The notes under the pieces were generated by a model that was given only the letters and a program-made list of their open reading frames with translations, searched no databases and was not told the origin of the DNA. DNA of 64,000 nt from DASXQK01 sp963724385 (lineage in GTDB: Bacteria; Pseudomonadota; Alphaproteobacteria; Dongiales; Dongiaceae), in NCBI GenBank assembly GCA_963724385.1, contig CAVRUJ010000002.1, positions 744,001 to 808,000 of the forward strand, in the 5' to 3' direction. The translations under genes and the position numbers were made by a program. How positions within the stretch are numbered: the first letter of the stretch is position 1; each line of letters starts with the position of its first letter. This document shows positions 17,794 to 29,898 of this stretch, piece after piece.

Positions 17794-18804
17794 ATGCTGC
17801 GATTCATCCTCACCCGTATCAGCCTGGTGATCCCCGCCTTCCTCGGGGTCACCCTGCTGACCTTCGCCATGATCCGCCTCATTCCCGGCGATCCTATCGA
17901 GATGCTGGCGGGCGAACACGGCATCGACCCGGCGCGCCATGCGGAACTGCTGCACCAATACGGCTTCGACCGGCCCCTGCTCGTGCAGTACGCGATCTAT
18001 ATCGGGCAGGTGCTGCGGGGGAATCTCGGCATCTCGCTCTCCACCCATGCGCCGGTGATCCGCGACTTCCTGCAGCTGTTCCCGGCCACGGTCGAGCTGT
18101 CGCTGGCGGCGATGCTCTTCGCCATCGTCGTGGGCTTGCCGGCGGGGATGCTGGCCGCGGTCCGGCGGGGCCGCATCCTCGACCATTCGGTCATGGGCCT
18201 TTCGCTCACCGGCTATTCGATGCCGATCTTCTGGTGGGGCCTGCTGCTCATCCTGCTGTTCTCGGTCAACCTCGGATGGACGCCGGTCTCGGGCCGGATC
18301 GATATCGCCTATGATTTCGATACGGTCACCGGCTTCATGCTGATCGATTCCCTGCTCTCGGGCCAGGACGGCGCCTTCACCTCGGCCCTCAGCCATCTCA
18401 TCCTGCCGACGATCGTGCTCGGCACGATCCCGCTGGCGGTGATCGCGCGCATGACGCGTTCTTCGATGCTGGAGGTGCTGAACGAGGACTACATCCGCAC
18501 CGCCCGGGCCAAGGGCCTGTCGCCGGTCCGCGTCCTGTGGGTCCACGCGCTGCGCAACGCCCTCATCCCGGTGATCACCGTCATCGGCCTGCAGATCGGT
18601 ACGCTCATGGGCGGGGCCATATTGACCGAGTACACCTTTTCCTGGCCCGGGGTCGGCCACTGGCTCGTCGATTCCATCGCCAGGCGCGACTATCCCGCCC
18701 TCCAGAGCGGCGTGCTGCTGGTCGCCACGGCCGTGATCCTGGTCAATCTCACGGTCGACCTGCTCTATGGCCTGATCAACCCTCGCATCCGGCATGTGAG
18801 ATAG
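17794..18804 (+). CDS. dppB: Dipeptide-type ABC transporter permease DppB
   Basis: This 336-residue inner-membrane permease has six predicted membrane segments. Its start, MLRFILTRISLVIPAFLG, is typical of DppB, and it has the EAA-type loop region around YIRTARAKGLSPVRVLWVH. It forms the membrane channel with DppC. ATG 17794 is preferred over the in-frame TTG six bases earlier. The gene lies just after the intercistronic hairpin and is followed by dppC after 4 bp. Confidence 0.93.
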   Translation: MLRFILTRISLVIPAFLGVTLLTFAMIRLIPGDPIEMLAGEHGIDPARHAELLHQYGFDRPLLVQYAIYIGQVLRGNLGISLSTHAPVIRDFLQLFPATVELSLAAMLFAIVVGLPAGMLAAVRRGRILDHSVMGLSLTGYSMPIFWWGLLLILLFSVNLGWTPVSGRIDIAYDFDTVTGFMLIDSLLSGQDGAFTSALSHLILPTIVLGTIPLAVIARMTRSSMLEVLNEDYIRTARAKGLSPVRVLWVHALRNALIPVITVIGLQIGTLMGGAILTEYTFSWPGVGHWLVDSIARRDYPALQSGVLLVATAVILVNLTVDLLYGLINPRIRHVR

Positions 18805-18808
18805 ATCG

Positions 18809-19728
<920 letters not shown>

Positions 19729-19729
<1 letters not shown>

Positions 19730-20715
19730 TGCCGCTGCTCGAGATCAAGAACCTCTCGGTCGAGTTCAGGACTGCGCGCGGTGCGCTGAAGGCGGTGGAT
19801 GGGCTCGACTTCACCCTGGACCAGGGCGAGGTCGTGGGCGTGGTCGGCGAATCCGGGTCGGGCAAGAGCGTCACCATGCTGGCCCTCATGGGGCTCATCC
19901 CCTGGCCCGGCAGGGTCAGCGCCGACCGGCTTTTCTTTGACGGCCAGGATCTGCAGGCGATGCCCGCCCGCCGCCGCCGGCAGATCACCGGCAAGGACGT
20001 GGCGATGATCTTCCAGGAGCCGACGACCAGCCTCAATCCCTGCTTCACCATCGGCTTCCAGATCATGGAGACGCTCAAGGTCCACGAAGGCGGCAGCCGG
20101 TCAGAGCGCCGGGCGCGCGCCACCGAGCTTCTGGATCAGGTCGGCATTCCCCAGGCCGCCTCGCGCCTCGATGCATTTCCCCACCAGCTCTCCGGCGGCA
20201 TGAACCAGCGGGTGATGATCGCCATGGCGATCGCCTGCAATCCGCGCCTGCTCATCGCCGACGAGCCGACCACGGCGCTCGACGTCACCATCCAGGCCCA
20301 GATCCTGGATCTGTTGCTGACCCTCCAGCGCGAGCGGGGCATGGCGCTGATCCTCATCACCCACGACATGGGCGTGGTCGCCGAGACGGCCCAGCGCATC
20401 ATGGTCATGTATGCTGGCGAGGCGGTCGAGGTGCAGCCGGCCGATCACCTGTTCCAGCACCCGCGCCATCCTTACACCGCCGCCCTGCTCGAAGCCCTGC
20501 CCGAGCGCAGCGCCGGCCGGCACCGGCTCAACACCATCGGCGGCGTCGTGCCCGGCGTCGACGACCGGCCGACAGGCTGCTTGTTCAACCCGCGCTGCGG
20601 CTATGCCGACGACCGTTGCCGGCGCATCCATCCGGCTCTGGAGGTCGACGCAGAGGGCCGCGTGGTCCGCTGCCTGAAGCCGCTCGACGTCGCGGCGGCC
20701 AAGGTGCCGGCATGA
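19729..20715 (+). CDS. dppD: Dipeptide-type ABC transporter ATPase DppD
   Basis: This 328-residue ATPase has Walker A GESGSGKS, signature LSGGMNQR and Walker B LLIADEPTTALD, followed by the Opp/Dpp C-terminal extension with the cysteine-containing CLFNPRCGYADDRC segment that often binds an iron-sulphur cluster. It energises uptake together with DppF. The start was set at ATG 19729 (MPLLEIKNLSVEF), directly overlapping the dppC stop. A much longer open frame begins upstream inside dppC but is only a shadow. Confidence 0.95.
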
Positions 20716-21686
20716 ACGAGGGGCCGCTGCTGGAAGCCCGTGATCTGAAACGCTACTACCGCATTGGCGGCGGGCTGTTTGGAAAGGACAGGACCCTGAA
20801 GGCGGTGGACGGGGTCGGCTTTTCCCTCGCCAAGGCCCGGACCCTGGCGGTGGTCGGGGAATCGGGTTGCGGCAAGTCCACCCTCGCTCGCATGGTGACG
20901 ATGATCGAGCAGCCCACCGCCGGGGGCCTGAAAATCGACAGTGTTGAAGTGACCTCGGCCGGGGCCGAAGCGCTGAAGCGCCTGCGTCCGGTCGTCCAGA
21001 TGGTGTTCCAGAATCCCTACGGCTCGCTGAACCCGCGCAAGAAGGTCGGCAGCATCCTGGAGGAGCCGCTGATCATAAACACTGACCTGGACGGCGCGGC
21101 GCGCCGGGCGGCGGCACGCGACATGATGGCGAAAGTCGGCCTGAGGCCGGAATTCTACGGCCGCTATCCTCACATGTTCTCGGGCGGCCAGCGCCAGCGA
21201 ATCGCCATCGCCCGCGCCCTCATGCTTCATCCCCAAATCGTGGTGGCCGACGAGCCCGTCTCGGCCCTCGACGTTTCCATCCGGGCCCAGGTGCTGAACC
21301 TGCTGATGGACCTTCAGGACGAATTCCACCTGGCCTACCTGTTCATTTCCCATGACCTTTCCGTGGTCCGCCACATCGCCGACGAGGTCATGGTGATGTA
21401 TCTTGGGCGCACGGCCGAGCAGGGCCGGAAGGAAACGATCTTTGAGCGGCCCCGCCATCCCTATACCAAGGCGCTGCTGGCCAGCACGCCGGCGGTCGAC
21501 GCCGGTGCCAGGGCCGAGCGCATCGTGCTCCGGGGCGAGTTGCCCTCACCCATCGATCCGCCGGGAGGCTGTGCCTTTCACGGCCGCTGCCCCCATGCCA
21601 CGCCGCTCTGCGCTGCCGAGCGGCCGGAGTTGCGGCTGGTCGACGGCCGCATGGTCGCCTGCCATCATGCGGAAATCATCCCATAG
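20712..21686 (+). CDS. dppF: Dipeptide-type ABC transporter ATPase DppF
   Basis: This 324-residue ATPase is the second nucleotide-binding subunit. Walker A is GESGCGKST, the signature is FSGGQRQRIAIARAL and Walker B is IVVADEPVSALD. It has the C-terminal oligopeptide-transporter extension with CAFHGRCPHATPLC. It overlaps the dppD stop by ATGA and closes the five-gene operon. About 270 bp without a recognisable gene follow before mlaA. Confidence 0.95.
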   Translation: MNEGPLLEARDLKRYYRIGGGLFGKDRTLKAVDGVGFSLAKARTLAVVGESGCGKSTLARMVTMIEQPTAGGLKIDSVEVTSAGAEALKRLRPVVQMVFQNPYGSLNPRKKVGSILEEPLIINTDLDGAARRAAARDMMAKVGLRPEFYGRYPHMFSGGQRQRIAIARALMLHPQIVVADEPVSALDVSIRAQVLNLLMDLQDEFHLAYLFISHDLSVVRHIADEVMVMYLGRTAEQGRKETIFERPRHPYTKALLASTPAVDAGARAERIVLRGELPSPIDPPGGCAFHGRCPHATPLCAAERPELRLVDGRMVACHHAEIIP

Positions 21687-21953
21687 ACGGACGTCCAACT
21701 GCGGCATTTGGGCAACAGTAGCGTGTCCGCAAGACCTCCACAGAGGGCTCACCCCTGGCAAACCCAAGGCCTCTATGCTACCTAAATCAAGCGGCCGGGA
21801 TGTGAAATCGCGCCGCCGGGGGCCAAGGAACGACGGTGCCGGACATGAGTTGGGGTGGTGGGGCTGGGGCTGCTGCGGTGGGAAGGGGGAAGCGTCTCCT
21901 TCCGGGGGCGCAGCGCCCGACTTGCGGGTCTTGAGAAGAAGGGACCATCAGGG

Positions 21954-22769
21954 ATGCCCAGTACACCGGTGAAACTGTCACGGCTGCGGGCCGCTGGCGC
22001 ATTCGTCGGCGCGATTCTCCTTTCCGGCCTGCTGGGCGGCTGCGCAACGCCGCCAAAGGACCCGGACGAGCTCGCGGTCTACAAGGAAAACAACGACCCG
22101 ATGGAGCCGTTGAATCGGTATTTCTTCGATCTCAACTACGGCTTCGACGAGCTTGTCTTCAAGCCCTTGGCCGCCTGGTACAACCTGCTGCTGCCGACCC
22201 CGGTCGAACATGGCGTCCACAACGTGCTCACCAACATGGATGCCCCGCTGGTCCTCGTGAACGACCTGCTCGAGGGCAACGACAAGCGGGCCGGGGTCAC
22301 GGCGAAGCGGTTCCTGATCAACAGCACCGTCGGCGTCGCAGGCATTTTCGATGTCGCCTCGAAGTGGGGCTACAAGTACCACGACACCGATTTCGGCATC
22401 ACGTTTGCGACCTGGGGCGTCGGCGAAGGGCCGTATGTCTTTCTGCCGGTCCTGGGGCCGAGCAATCCGCGCGACCTCACGGGCTTGGGCGTCACCGCGG
22501 TCGCCGATCCCTGGTCCTACCTGTTCGGCGCCTATGACGTGCAATATCTGAGCTATGTCCGCGCCGGCCTCTATGCCGTCGACATGCGGGCGCGCAACCT
22601 CGATACCCTCGACCAGATCCGGAAGGGCGCGATCGACTACTACGCGACGATTCGCAGCCTTTATCGCCAGCACCGCAACGACATGATCAAGCACGCGGTG
22701 GCGGACGATCCGCTCGCGGAACTGCCGTACGAATCGGCCAGCGGGCCGCAGTTGACGGAGAGCAACTGA
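21954..22769 (+). CDS. mlaA: Outer-membrane lipoprotein MlaA (VacJ)
   Basis: This 271-residue lipoprotein has a signal peptide with lipobox LLGGC (cysteine near residue 30) and the VacJ domain: NDPMEPLNRYFFDLN, then GVHNVLTNMDAPLVLVNDLL, then GPYVFLPVLGPSNPRDLTG. MlaA removes mislocalised phospholipids from the outer leaflet and passes them to MlaC. ATG 21954 begins the lipoprotein signal and is the first good start. It is followed by mlaC after 4 bp; the inner-membrane MlaFEDB genes are not in the window. Confidence 0.95.
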   Translation: MPSTPVKLSRLRAAGAFVGAILLSGLLGGCATPPKDPDELAVYKENNDPMEPLNRYFFDLNYGFDELVFKPLAAWYNLLLPTPVEHGVHNVLTNMDAPLVLVNDLLEGNDKRAGVTAKRFLINSTVGVAGIFDVASKWGYKYHDTDFGITFATWGVGEGPYVFLPVLGPSNPRDLTGLGVTAVADPWSYLFGAYDVQYLSYVRAGLYAVDMRARNLDTLDQIRKGAIDYYATIRSLYRQHRNDMIKHAVADDPLAELPYESASGPQLTESN

Positions 22770-22773
22770 AGCC

Positions 22774-23379
22774 ATGAAGCGTCGCATTTTCCTGGCGGCC
22801 GGCGCCGCTTCCCTTTTGCTTGCCTCGCTGCCCGCCCGGGCGGCGGTGACGGCGGCCGATGCGCAGAAGTTCATCGAGAACCTGGGCGACGACGCCATCA
22901 GTTCCCTCACCGGCTCGGGCCTCAGCGAGTCGGTCCGCGAGCAACGCTTCCAGGGCCTGCTGGAATCCCATTTCGATCTTCCCGGAATCTCCAAGTTCGT
23001 ACTGGCCCGCTATTGGAAGGTGGCGACCGACGCCCAGAAGGCGGATTTCCAGCGCCTGTTCGAGAAGCTTCTCGTCCAGTCCTACGCCAAGACCTTCGCC
23101 GAATATGCCGGCCAGCGGTTCCAGGTGACCGACGGCAAGCCCAACGACGACGGCACCATTACCGTCAACTCGCATATCGACCAGGCCAACGGCGACGTGA
23201 TCCATCTCGACTGGCGCATCGAGGATCAGGGCGGGCAGCTGCGGATCATCGATCTCGAGGTCGAAGGCGTCAGCCTGCGCATCACCCACCGCTCCGATAT
23301 CGCCTCGGCGATCCAGAGCGAAGGCGGCCAAGTCTCGTCCCTCCTCGACGCCCTGCGTCAGAAGACGGGCAGCCAGTAG
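22774..23379 (+). CDS. mlaC: Periplasmic phospholipid carrier MlaC
   Basis: This 201-residue protein of the Tol-Pal-independent toluene-tolerance Ttg2D/MlaC family starts with a signal peptide (MKRRIFLAAGAASLLLASLP, Ala-Arg-Ala end). The mature domain has the characteristic hydrophobic-pocket fold, with RYWKVATDAQKADFQRLFEKLL and SLRITHRSDIAS. It ferries lipids between MlaA and the inner-membrane Mla complex. It converges on ettA with a 21-bp gap containing a short GGGGGCCTCCCCC palindrome. Confidence 0.93.
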   Translation: MKRRIFLAAGAASLLLASLPARAAVTAADAQKFIENLGDDAISSLTGSGLSESVREQRFQGLLESHFDLPGISKFVLARYWKVATDAQKADFQRLFEKLLVQSYAKTFAEYAGQRFQVTDGKPNDDGTITVNSHIDQANGDVIHLDWRIEDQGGQLRIIDLEVEGVSLRITHRSDIASAIQSEGGQVSSLLDALRQKTGSQ

Positions 23380-23400
23380 GGGGCCTCCCCCTCCGCCGGA

Positions 23401-25083
<1,683 letters not shown>

Positions 25084-25129
25084 GGGTTCTCCTCGGGGGG
25101 CGGGCTTCGGGGGCAGGTCTTTTACCCTA

Positions 25130-25235
25130 GTACCGACTTTCGCAGAAAGTCGGTACCTCGTTTTATGTTTTGGTATCGGATTCACGCAGAAATTCGTGAC
25201 AGCACCCCGAGTCGCGAATTGCTGCGATCCGATAC
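25130..25235. repeat. 106-bp double-hairpin element, copy 1
   Basis: Hairpin 1 is a perfect 12-bp stem, GTACCGACTTTC with GAAAGTCGGTAC, and a 3-nt loop (25130-25156). A 16-nt T-rich spacer follows. Hairpin 2 is a 63-bp imperfect palindrome (25173-25235) with outer arms GTATCGGAT / ATCCGATAC and inner arms AATTCGTGAC / GTCGCGAATT. The copy at 33864-33969 has exactly the same length and layout with about 84% identity. It lies between ettA (-) and an MFS gene (+). No protein is encoded. Confidence 0.85.
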
Positions 25236-25379
25236 TAGGCGAAGCCCTCGCGCCAACCATGGCCGTAGCGTGACAGGCAGAAGTTGATTAGCCTTCACTG
25301 CCGCGTTGTGGCGACAGCGGCGATTCCCTGTCGCACCGGCAAGGTCACGCAAGAAAGACCACAGCTAGAGGAGGAACGC

Positions 25380-27011
25380 ATGACGACGGCAACGGCACAC
25401 GCCTTACCCCATCGCCACAAGATGACCGCCGAAGAGAGAAAGGTCATCTTCGCTTCGTCCCTCGGTACCGTGTTCGAATGGTATGACTTCTACATCTACG
25501 GAACCCTCGCGGCGATTCTGGCCAAGCAATTCTTCTCCGGCGTAGCCCCGACCGCGGCGTTCATCTTCACCCTGCTGGCTTTCGCCGCCGGCTTTGCGGT
25601 CCGCCCCTTCGGGGCGCTGGTGTTCGGGCGCATCGGCGACCTGGTCGGCCGCAAATACACCTTCCTCATCACCATCACCTTCATGGGCATGGGCACCTTC
25701 CTCATCGGCCTGCTGCCTTCCTATGCCACGGCCGGGATCATCGCTCCCGTCATCCTGATCTGCCTGCGCCTCATCCAGGGCCTTGCGCTCGGCGGCGAGT
25801 ACGGCGGTGCGGCGATCTACGTCGCCGAGCACGCGCCGGCGGGCAAGCGCGGCCTCTACACCTCCTGGATCCAGACCACCGCCACGCTGGGCCTGTTCCT
25901 GGCTCTCCTGCTGATCCTGTTCATCCGCGAGAGCATGGGGGAGGAAAGCTTCGCCCTTTGGGGATGGCGCATTCCCTTCCTGCTCTCGGCCATCCTGCTC
26001 GTGATTTCCCTCTGGATCCGGCTGCAACTCGCCGAGTCGCCGGTCTTCAGACGGATGAAGGAGGAGGGCAAAGGTTCGAAGGCTCCCCTCACGGAAGCCT
26101 TCGGCAATTGGGACAACGCCAAGATCGCGCTCCTGGCGCTCCTGGGAGCCACCGCCGGCGAGGCCGTGGTCTGGTACGGTGGGCAGTTCTACGCCCTGTT
26201 CTTCCTGACCCAGACCTTGAAGGTGCCGGCGACGAGCGCGCCGGTCATGATCGCGGCGGCTCTGGCACTCGGAACGCCCTTCTTCATCTTGTTCGGCTGG
26301 CTGTCCGACAAGGTCGGGCGCAAGCCCATCATCATGGCCGGTTTCGCTCTGGCGGCGATAACCTACTTCCCGATTTTCCAGGGCATCACCCACTATGCGA
26401 ATCCTGATCTGGAGGCGGCGCTCGCCCAGGCTCCGGTGACGGTCACTGCCGACCCTGCCGAATGCTCCTTCCAGCTCAACCTGACCGGCACGTCGAAATT
26501 CACCAGCTCATGCGACGTCGTCAAATCGGCGCTGGTGAAGCTCTCCGTGAACTACACCAACGTCGACGCGCCGGCCGGCACCAAGGCCTCGGTCAAGATC
26601 GGCGACCAATCGATCGCAGCCGACACCCCTGATTTCGACAAGGTGCTGGCCAAGGCGATCGTCGGCCACGGCTATCCGGCCAAGGCGGACCCGGCCAAAA
26701 TCAACTGGTTCATGACCATCGTCCTGCTGTGGGTCCTAGTGGTCTACGTGACCCTGGTCTATGGGCCGATCGCAGCCTGGCTCGTCGAACTCTTCCCCAC
26801 CCGCATCCGCTACAGCGGCGTTTCGCTGCCGTATCACATCGGCAACGGCTGGTTCGGCGGTTTCCTGCCGGCCATTGTCTTCGCCATCGTGGCGGCGACG
26901 GGCAATATCTACTCCGGCCTGTGGTACCCGATCGTGGTCGCGACCGGCAGCTTGGTCATCGGTCTGATCTTCCTGCCCGAGACACGGCACCGCGACATCA
27001 CAAAACACTGA
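25380..27011 (+). CDS. MFS transporter, metabolite:H+ symporter (MHS/ProP-KgtP type)
   Basis: This 543-residue inner-membrane transporter is of the sugar-transporter-like MHS family, with FEWYDFYIYGTLA near the start, the GRIGDLVGRKYTF loop 2-3 motif and GWLSDKVGRKPI at loop 8-9. It probably imports an organic acid or zwitterion with protons. Between about residues 340 and 440 there is an unusual soluble insert with two cysteines (ECSFQ and SSCDVVK) that interrupts the C-terminal helix bundle. ATG 25380 follows GGAGGAACGC. Confidence 0.9.
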   Translation: MTTATAHALPHRHKMTAEERKVIFASSLGTVFEWYDFYIYGTLAAILAKQFFSGVAPTAAFIFTLLAFAAGFAVRPFGALVFGRIGDLVGRKYTFLITITFMGMGTFLIGLLPSYATAGIIAPVILICLRLIQGLALGGEYGGAAIYVAEHAPAGKRGLYTSWIQTTATLGLFLALLLILFIRESMGEESFALWGWRIPFLLSAILLVISLWIRLQLAESPVFRRMKEEGKGSKAPLTEAFGNWDNAKIALLALLGATAGEAVVWYGGQFYALFFLTQTLKVPATSAPVMIAAALALGTPFFILFGWLSDKVGRKPIIMAGFALAAITYFPIFQGITHYANPDLEAALAQAPVTVTADPAECSFQLNLTGTSKFTSSCDVVKSALVKLSVNYTNVDAPAGTKASVKIGDQSIAADTPDFDKVLAKAIVGHGYPAKADPAKINWFMTIVLLWVLVVYVTLVYGPIAAWLVELFPTRIRYSGVSLPYHIGNGWFGGFLPAIVFAIVAATGNIYSGLWYPIVVATGSLVIGLIFLPETRHRDITKH

Positions 27012-27052
27012 ACGAGCGGGCGGGCATCCCGCCGTTAACCCAAGCGAGATGG

Positions 27053-27087
27053 AGAGCCCCGCCTCACGGGCGGGGCTCTTCCGTTTC
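27053..27087. terminator. Bidirectional terminator between MFS and CBS-DUF294 genes
   Basis: AGAGCCCCGCC (27053-27063) pairs with GGCGGGGCTCT (27069-27079) around a short loop and is followed by TCCGTTT. It lies in the 93-bp convergent gap and can serve both genes, with a stronger T-tract on the plus strand. A second small GC hairpin (GCGGGCGGGCATCCCGCC) lies just before it. Confidence 0.8.
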
Positions 27088-27104
27088 GGGGGTCGGCGCC
27101 CGCT

Positions 27105-28556
27105 TTAGTGACCAAGCGCCTGGCGGACGACGAGGTCGATGCGCCCGATCGCCGAGAGTGCGGCCTTCAGGCGCTCGCGCTCGAGGCGCGGCAGGCGCCG
27201 GGCTTCGATCGAGGTGCCCGGGGCCATGCCGGCCTCCACGTCGATCAGCTGCTGCTCGAGAATGAGCCGCAGCAGCCGCCCATGAGCATCGAGGAAAAGC
27301 GCGAGGTCGTCGGCCGGGAGCAGCCCCGCCTCGGCCGCGGCGGCGAAGCGCCGTTCGGTCGAGATTGCCATGGAGCCCAGCCTGAGGCCGAGAATCCGCG
27401 CCGCGGAAACCAGCGAACGCAGGCCGCCCCGCTTGAGGTCGACCCGGCCGGCCTGGCTTCGCAGGTTTCCCGTGATGGGCGACAGCGCGGGGCTGCGCGG
27501 ATCGAGCATATGGGAGAGACGGACGAGGAAGGCCGGCGACCCGGCGGCCAGCGGAACTGCGAAGGCGCGCAGCTCGTCGCCCAGCCAGTAGTCGCCGTGA
27601 ACCGGGCGGAAGTCGAAAAAGATGTCGGCGTTCAGCAGTTGCACCGGCTCCCGCTCGGCGATCCACCGCTCGACTTCCGCCCCCCAGCCCACGAGGTTGT
27701 GCCGGCAGGCCCGGTTCTTGGCCATGACACCGCCGGAACAGTAGACGAGGCCGGCCGTATTCAAAATGTCCGCGGCCCGTCGGCCAAGCTCGGCGAACCA
27801 GTCCGTCTCCTCGTCGTTTTCTCCGGCATGGACCAGGGCATTGTCCTGGTCGGCGGCGAGCAGGCTTTCCCCCCGCCCAGCCGAGCCCAGGACCAGAAAC
27901 GCCCAGGGCGCCGGCGCTTCCCCCTGGCCCTCGGCCTGCATGGCCGCGGCCGCAAGCTCGGCTGCCCGGCCCGAAAGATCGCGCAAGGCCGCGCTCAGCA
28001 CCTCGGCGATTTCCAGCGCCGTCATTCCTTCGCGCAGCAGGCCGCGTGCCATGGCGGGCAGGCGCCGGTAGGCGTCGCCCAGCTCCTCGGGCCCGCGGGC
28101 GGCGGCAATGTCGTCGCCGAGTGCCAGAGCCTGGCTCGAGCGCTGGCGCAGCAAAGCACGCGCGGTCACCACGCCCACGAGCCGGCCGCTGGCCGGGTCG
28201 ACCACCGCGAGATGCCGGAAATGGAGCCGGTCCATGCGGGCGATGGCCGTGTGCAGGAAGGCATCGGGGCCGATGGTTGCCACCGGCCGGCTGAGCAATC
28301 CCTCGACGGGGCGGGTCAGCGCAACGCCGCCATCGCGCGCCACGGCGGCCAGCAGGTCATTCTCGGTCATTATGCCGGTCGGCCGCTCGGCCTCGTCTAC
28401 GGCGATGAGCGAGCTCACCTTGCGCGCATGCATCAGCTCGGCCGCCGATTGCAGGCTGGACGAGGCGGCTATGGTCACCACCGGGTTCGTCATCATGTCG
28501 CGCACCCGGTGGCGATAGGCGAAGATGTCGATCCTCTCGATCGTCTGCCGGTCCAT
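27105..28556 (-). CDS. CBS-domain / DUF294 nucleotidyltransferase-like protein
   Basis: This 483-residue protein starts directly with a CBS pair (RVRDMMTNPVVTIA to about residue 135). A DUF294 nucleotidyltransferase-like domain follows with GSAGRGESLLAADQDNALV, then the DUF294 C-terminal domain. Many relatives have a cyclic-nucleotide-binding domain in front; this one does not. The fold resembles GlnD-type nucleotidyltransferases, so it may be a nucleotide-sensing regulator. It follows the exonuclease gene after 4 bp, so the two form one transcription unit. Confidence 0.88.
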   Translation of the reverse strand: MDRQTIERIDIFAYRHRVRDMMTNPVVTIAASSSLQSAAELMHARKVSSLIAVDEAERPTGIMTENDLLAAVARDGGVALTRPVEGLLSRPVATIGPDAFLHTAIARMDRLHFRHLAVVDPASGRLVGVVTARALLRQRSSQALALGDDIAAARGPEELGDAYRRLPAMARGLLREGMTALEIAEVLSAALRDLSGRAAELAAAAMQAEGQGEAPAPWAFLVLGSAGRGESLLAADQDNALVHAGENDEETDWFAELGRRAADILNTAGLVYCSGGVMAKNRACRHNLVGWGAEVERWIAEREPVQLLNADIFFDFRPVHGDYWLGDELRAFAVPLAAGSPAFLVRLSHMLDPRSPALSPITGNLRSQAGRVDLKRGGLRSLVSAARILGLRLGSMAISTERRFAAAAEAGLLPADDLALFLDAHGRLLRLILEQQLIDVEAGMAPGTSIEARRLPRLERERLKAALSAIGRIDLVVRQALGH

Positions 28557-28560
28557 CGGC

Positions 28561-29898
28561 CTACCAGCCCAGAGCCTGCTGCAGACGGCGGATCATATGC
28601 GGGCGCTCGGCGAAGGCGAGCGCCTCACCCAGGGTCCTCACCCCCTCTTCGGCCAGCAATGGCAGCAGGCGGCGGTAGACTTCCGCCGTCATCAGAGCAT
28701 CGCCTAGCGCGGTGTGCCGTCCGCTCATGTCGACCCCCAGGTCGCCAGCAATGGCATCGAGCTCGACGTCCGGGGCGCGGGGCCTGAGGGCAGCGTAGAG
28801 ACGCAGCGTATCGAGATAGGTGGGTTCGCTCCAGGGAAGGCCGGCCAGCCGCGCCTCGCGCCGGAGAATGGCGATATCGAAGCCGATATTGTGACCGATC
28901 CAAACCCGCGCGCCGCAGAACCCCGCAAGGTCGCCGGCGATGGCCGGATAGCCTGTGGCATCGATCACCATCGCGTCGGTGATGCCGTGAATGGATGTGG
29001 AGACCGGCGGGATGCGCTGGCCCGGGTTGACCAGCCGGTCGAAGGTGGCCGCCGGGAACATCCGGTCGCCATGGAGCAGGACCCCGGCAACGGAAATGAG
29101 ACGATCGCGGCGCACGTTGAGCCCCGTGGTCTCGGTATCCAGCGAAATGGCCGGCAGCTCCGCGAGCAGCGTCCCCTCGTCTGGCCGCGCAACCTCCGGC
29201 GGCCGGTCGTGGAGGGCAAGGTCGTGCTCCAGAAGCGATTCGCCGCCCGCAACCCCGCCGGCAAAGCGCAGCAGCGCGCCGCCGCCGGGGCCGAGGCCCG
29301 CGATCCCGGCCACGATCTCCCGCCCATCCACAGCGCGCAGCGACGCCCGATAGCCCAAGCCTGTGCCGTCCGCCTCGATCAGGGCCTGGGACAGGCTCTC
29401 GCGCTCGAACAGTTCGAACAGGCTGGCGCCTACCCCGCAGCTCCCGCCCAGCAATTCCTTGCCGGCGGCATTGAGCAGGCTCACCTGGCCCTGGGCGGTG
29501 ACCACGACAATGGCATCGTCGATCGCCCCCAGGACGCGCTCGAGGCGCCGGTCCAGAAGACCCCGCCGGTCGCGCTCGCGACCGATGAGGGTGCCGACCG
29601 CTTCCTGCAACCTGTCGATTTCGTCCGGCGGGCCGCCCTCGGGACGCGGCAGAGGCGTTCCCAGGCCCCCGGCGATGAGCACCGCACCCCGCAACCGCTC
29701 CAGGCGCCGGTGTTGGCGCCGCAGCGCCAAGAGGGCGGCGGCAAGGGCACTGAGCCCTGAGGCGACCCCCGCCAGCAGGACATACTCCGGCCCGCCCAGC
29801 CCGCCCGGCAGCTTGAGGCCGCGGGCCAGCAGCCAGGCGAGACTCCCGGCCGCCAGGACCAAGCCGCCGGTTGCCGCCGCGCTCTGAGCGCCACGCAT
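28561..29898 (-). CDS. Membrane-anchored DnaQ-like 3'-5' exonuclease
   Basis: This is a 445-residue protein. Two hydrophobic helices near the N-terminus (GGLVLAAGSLAWLLA and VLLAGVASGLSALAAALLAL) precede a PAS-like sensory region with DDAIVVVTAQGQVSLLN. A DEDDh exonuclease domain follows, with SLDTETTGLNVRRDRLIS, HNIGFDIAIL and a C-terminal HTALGDALMTAEVY. This resembles polymerase III epsilon but is associated with signalling genes. ATG 29898 was chosen for its GAGGGCG upstream; longer in-frame starts lack a ribosome site. The CBS-DUF294 gene follows. Confidence 0.82.
   Translation of the reverse strand: MRGAQSAAATGGLVLAAGSLAWLLARGLKLPGGLGGPEYVLLAGVASGLSALAAALLALRRQHRRLERLRGAVLIAGGLGTPLPRPEGGPPDEIDRLQEAVGTLIGRERDRRGLLDRRLERVLGAIDDAIVVVTAQGQVSLLNAAGKELLGGSCGVGASLFELFERESLSQALIEADGTGLGYRASLRAVDGREIVAGIAGLGPGGGALLRFAGGVAGGESLLEHDLALHDRPPEVARPDEGTLLAELPAISLDTETTGLNVRRDRLISVAGVLLHGDRMFPAATFDRLVNPGQRIPPVSTSIHGITDAMVIDATGYPAIAGDLAGFCGARVWIGHNIGFDIAILRREARLAGLPWSEPTYLDTLRLYAALRPRAPDVELDAIAGDLGVDMSGRHTALGDALMTAEVYRRLLPLLAEEGVRTLGEALAFAERPHMIRRLQQALGW

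Noticed and set aside
16101..17924. 607-codon minus-strand frame opposite dppA
   Set aside because: It is antisense to a complete binding-protein gene with a signal peptide; no family resemblance.
25130..25235. Rho-independent terminator for the genes around copy 1
   Set aside because: The position is upstream of both neighbouring genes' starts and there is no T-run after the stems in the relevant direction; it is better described as a structured repeat.
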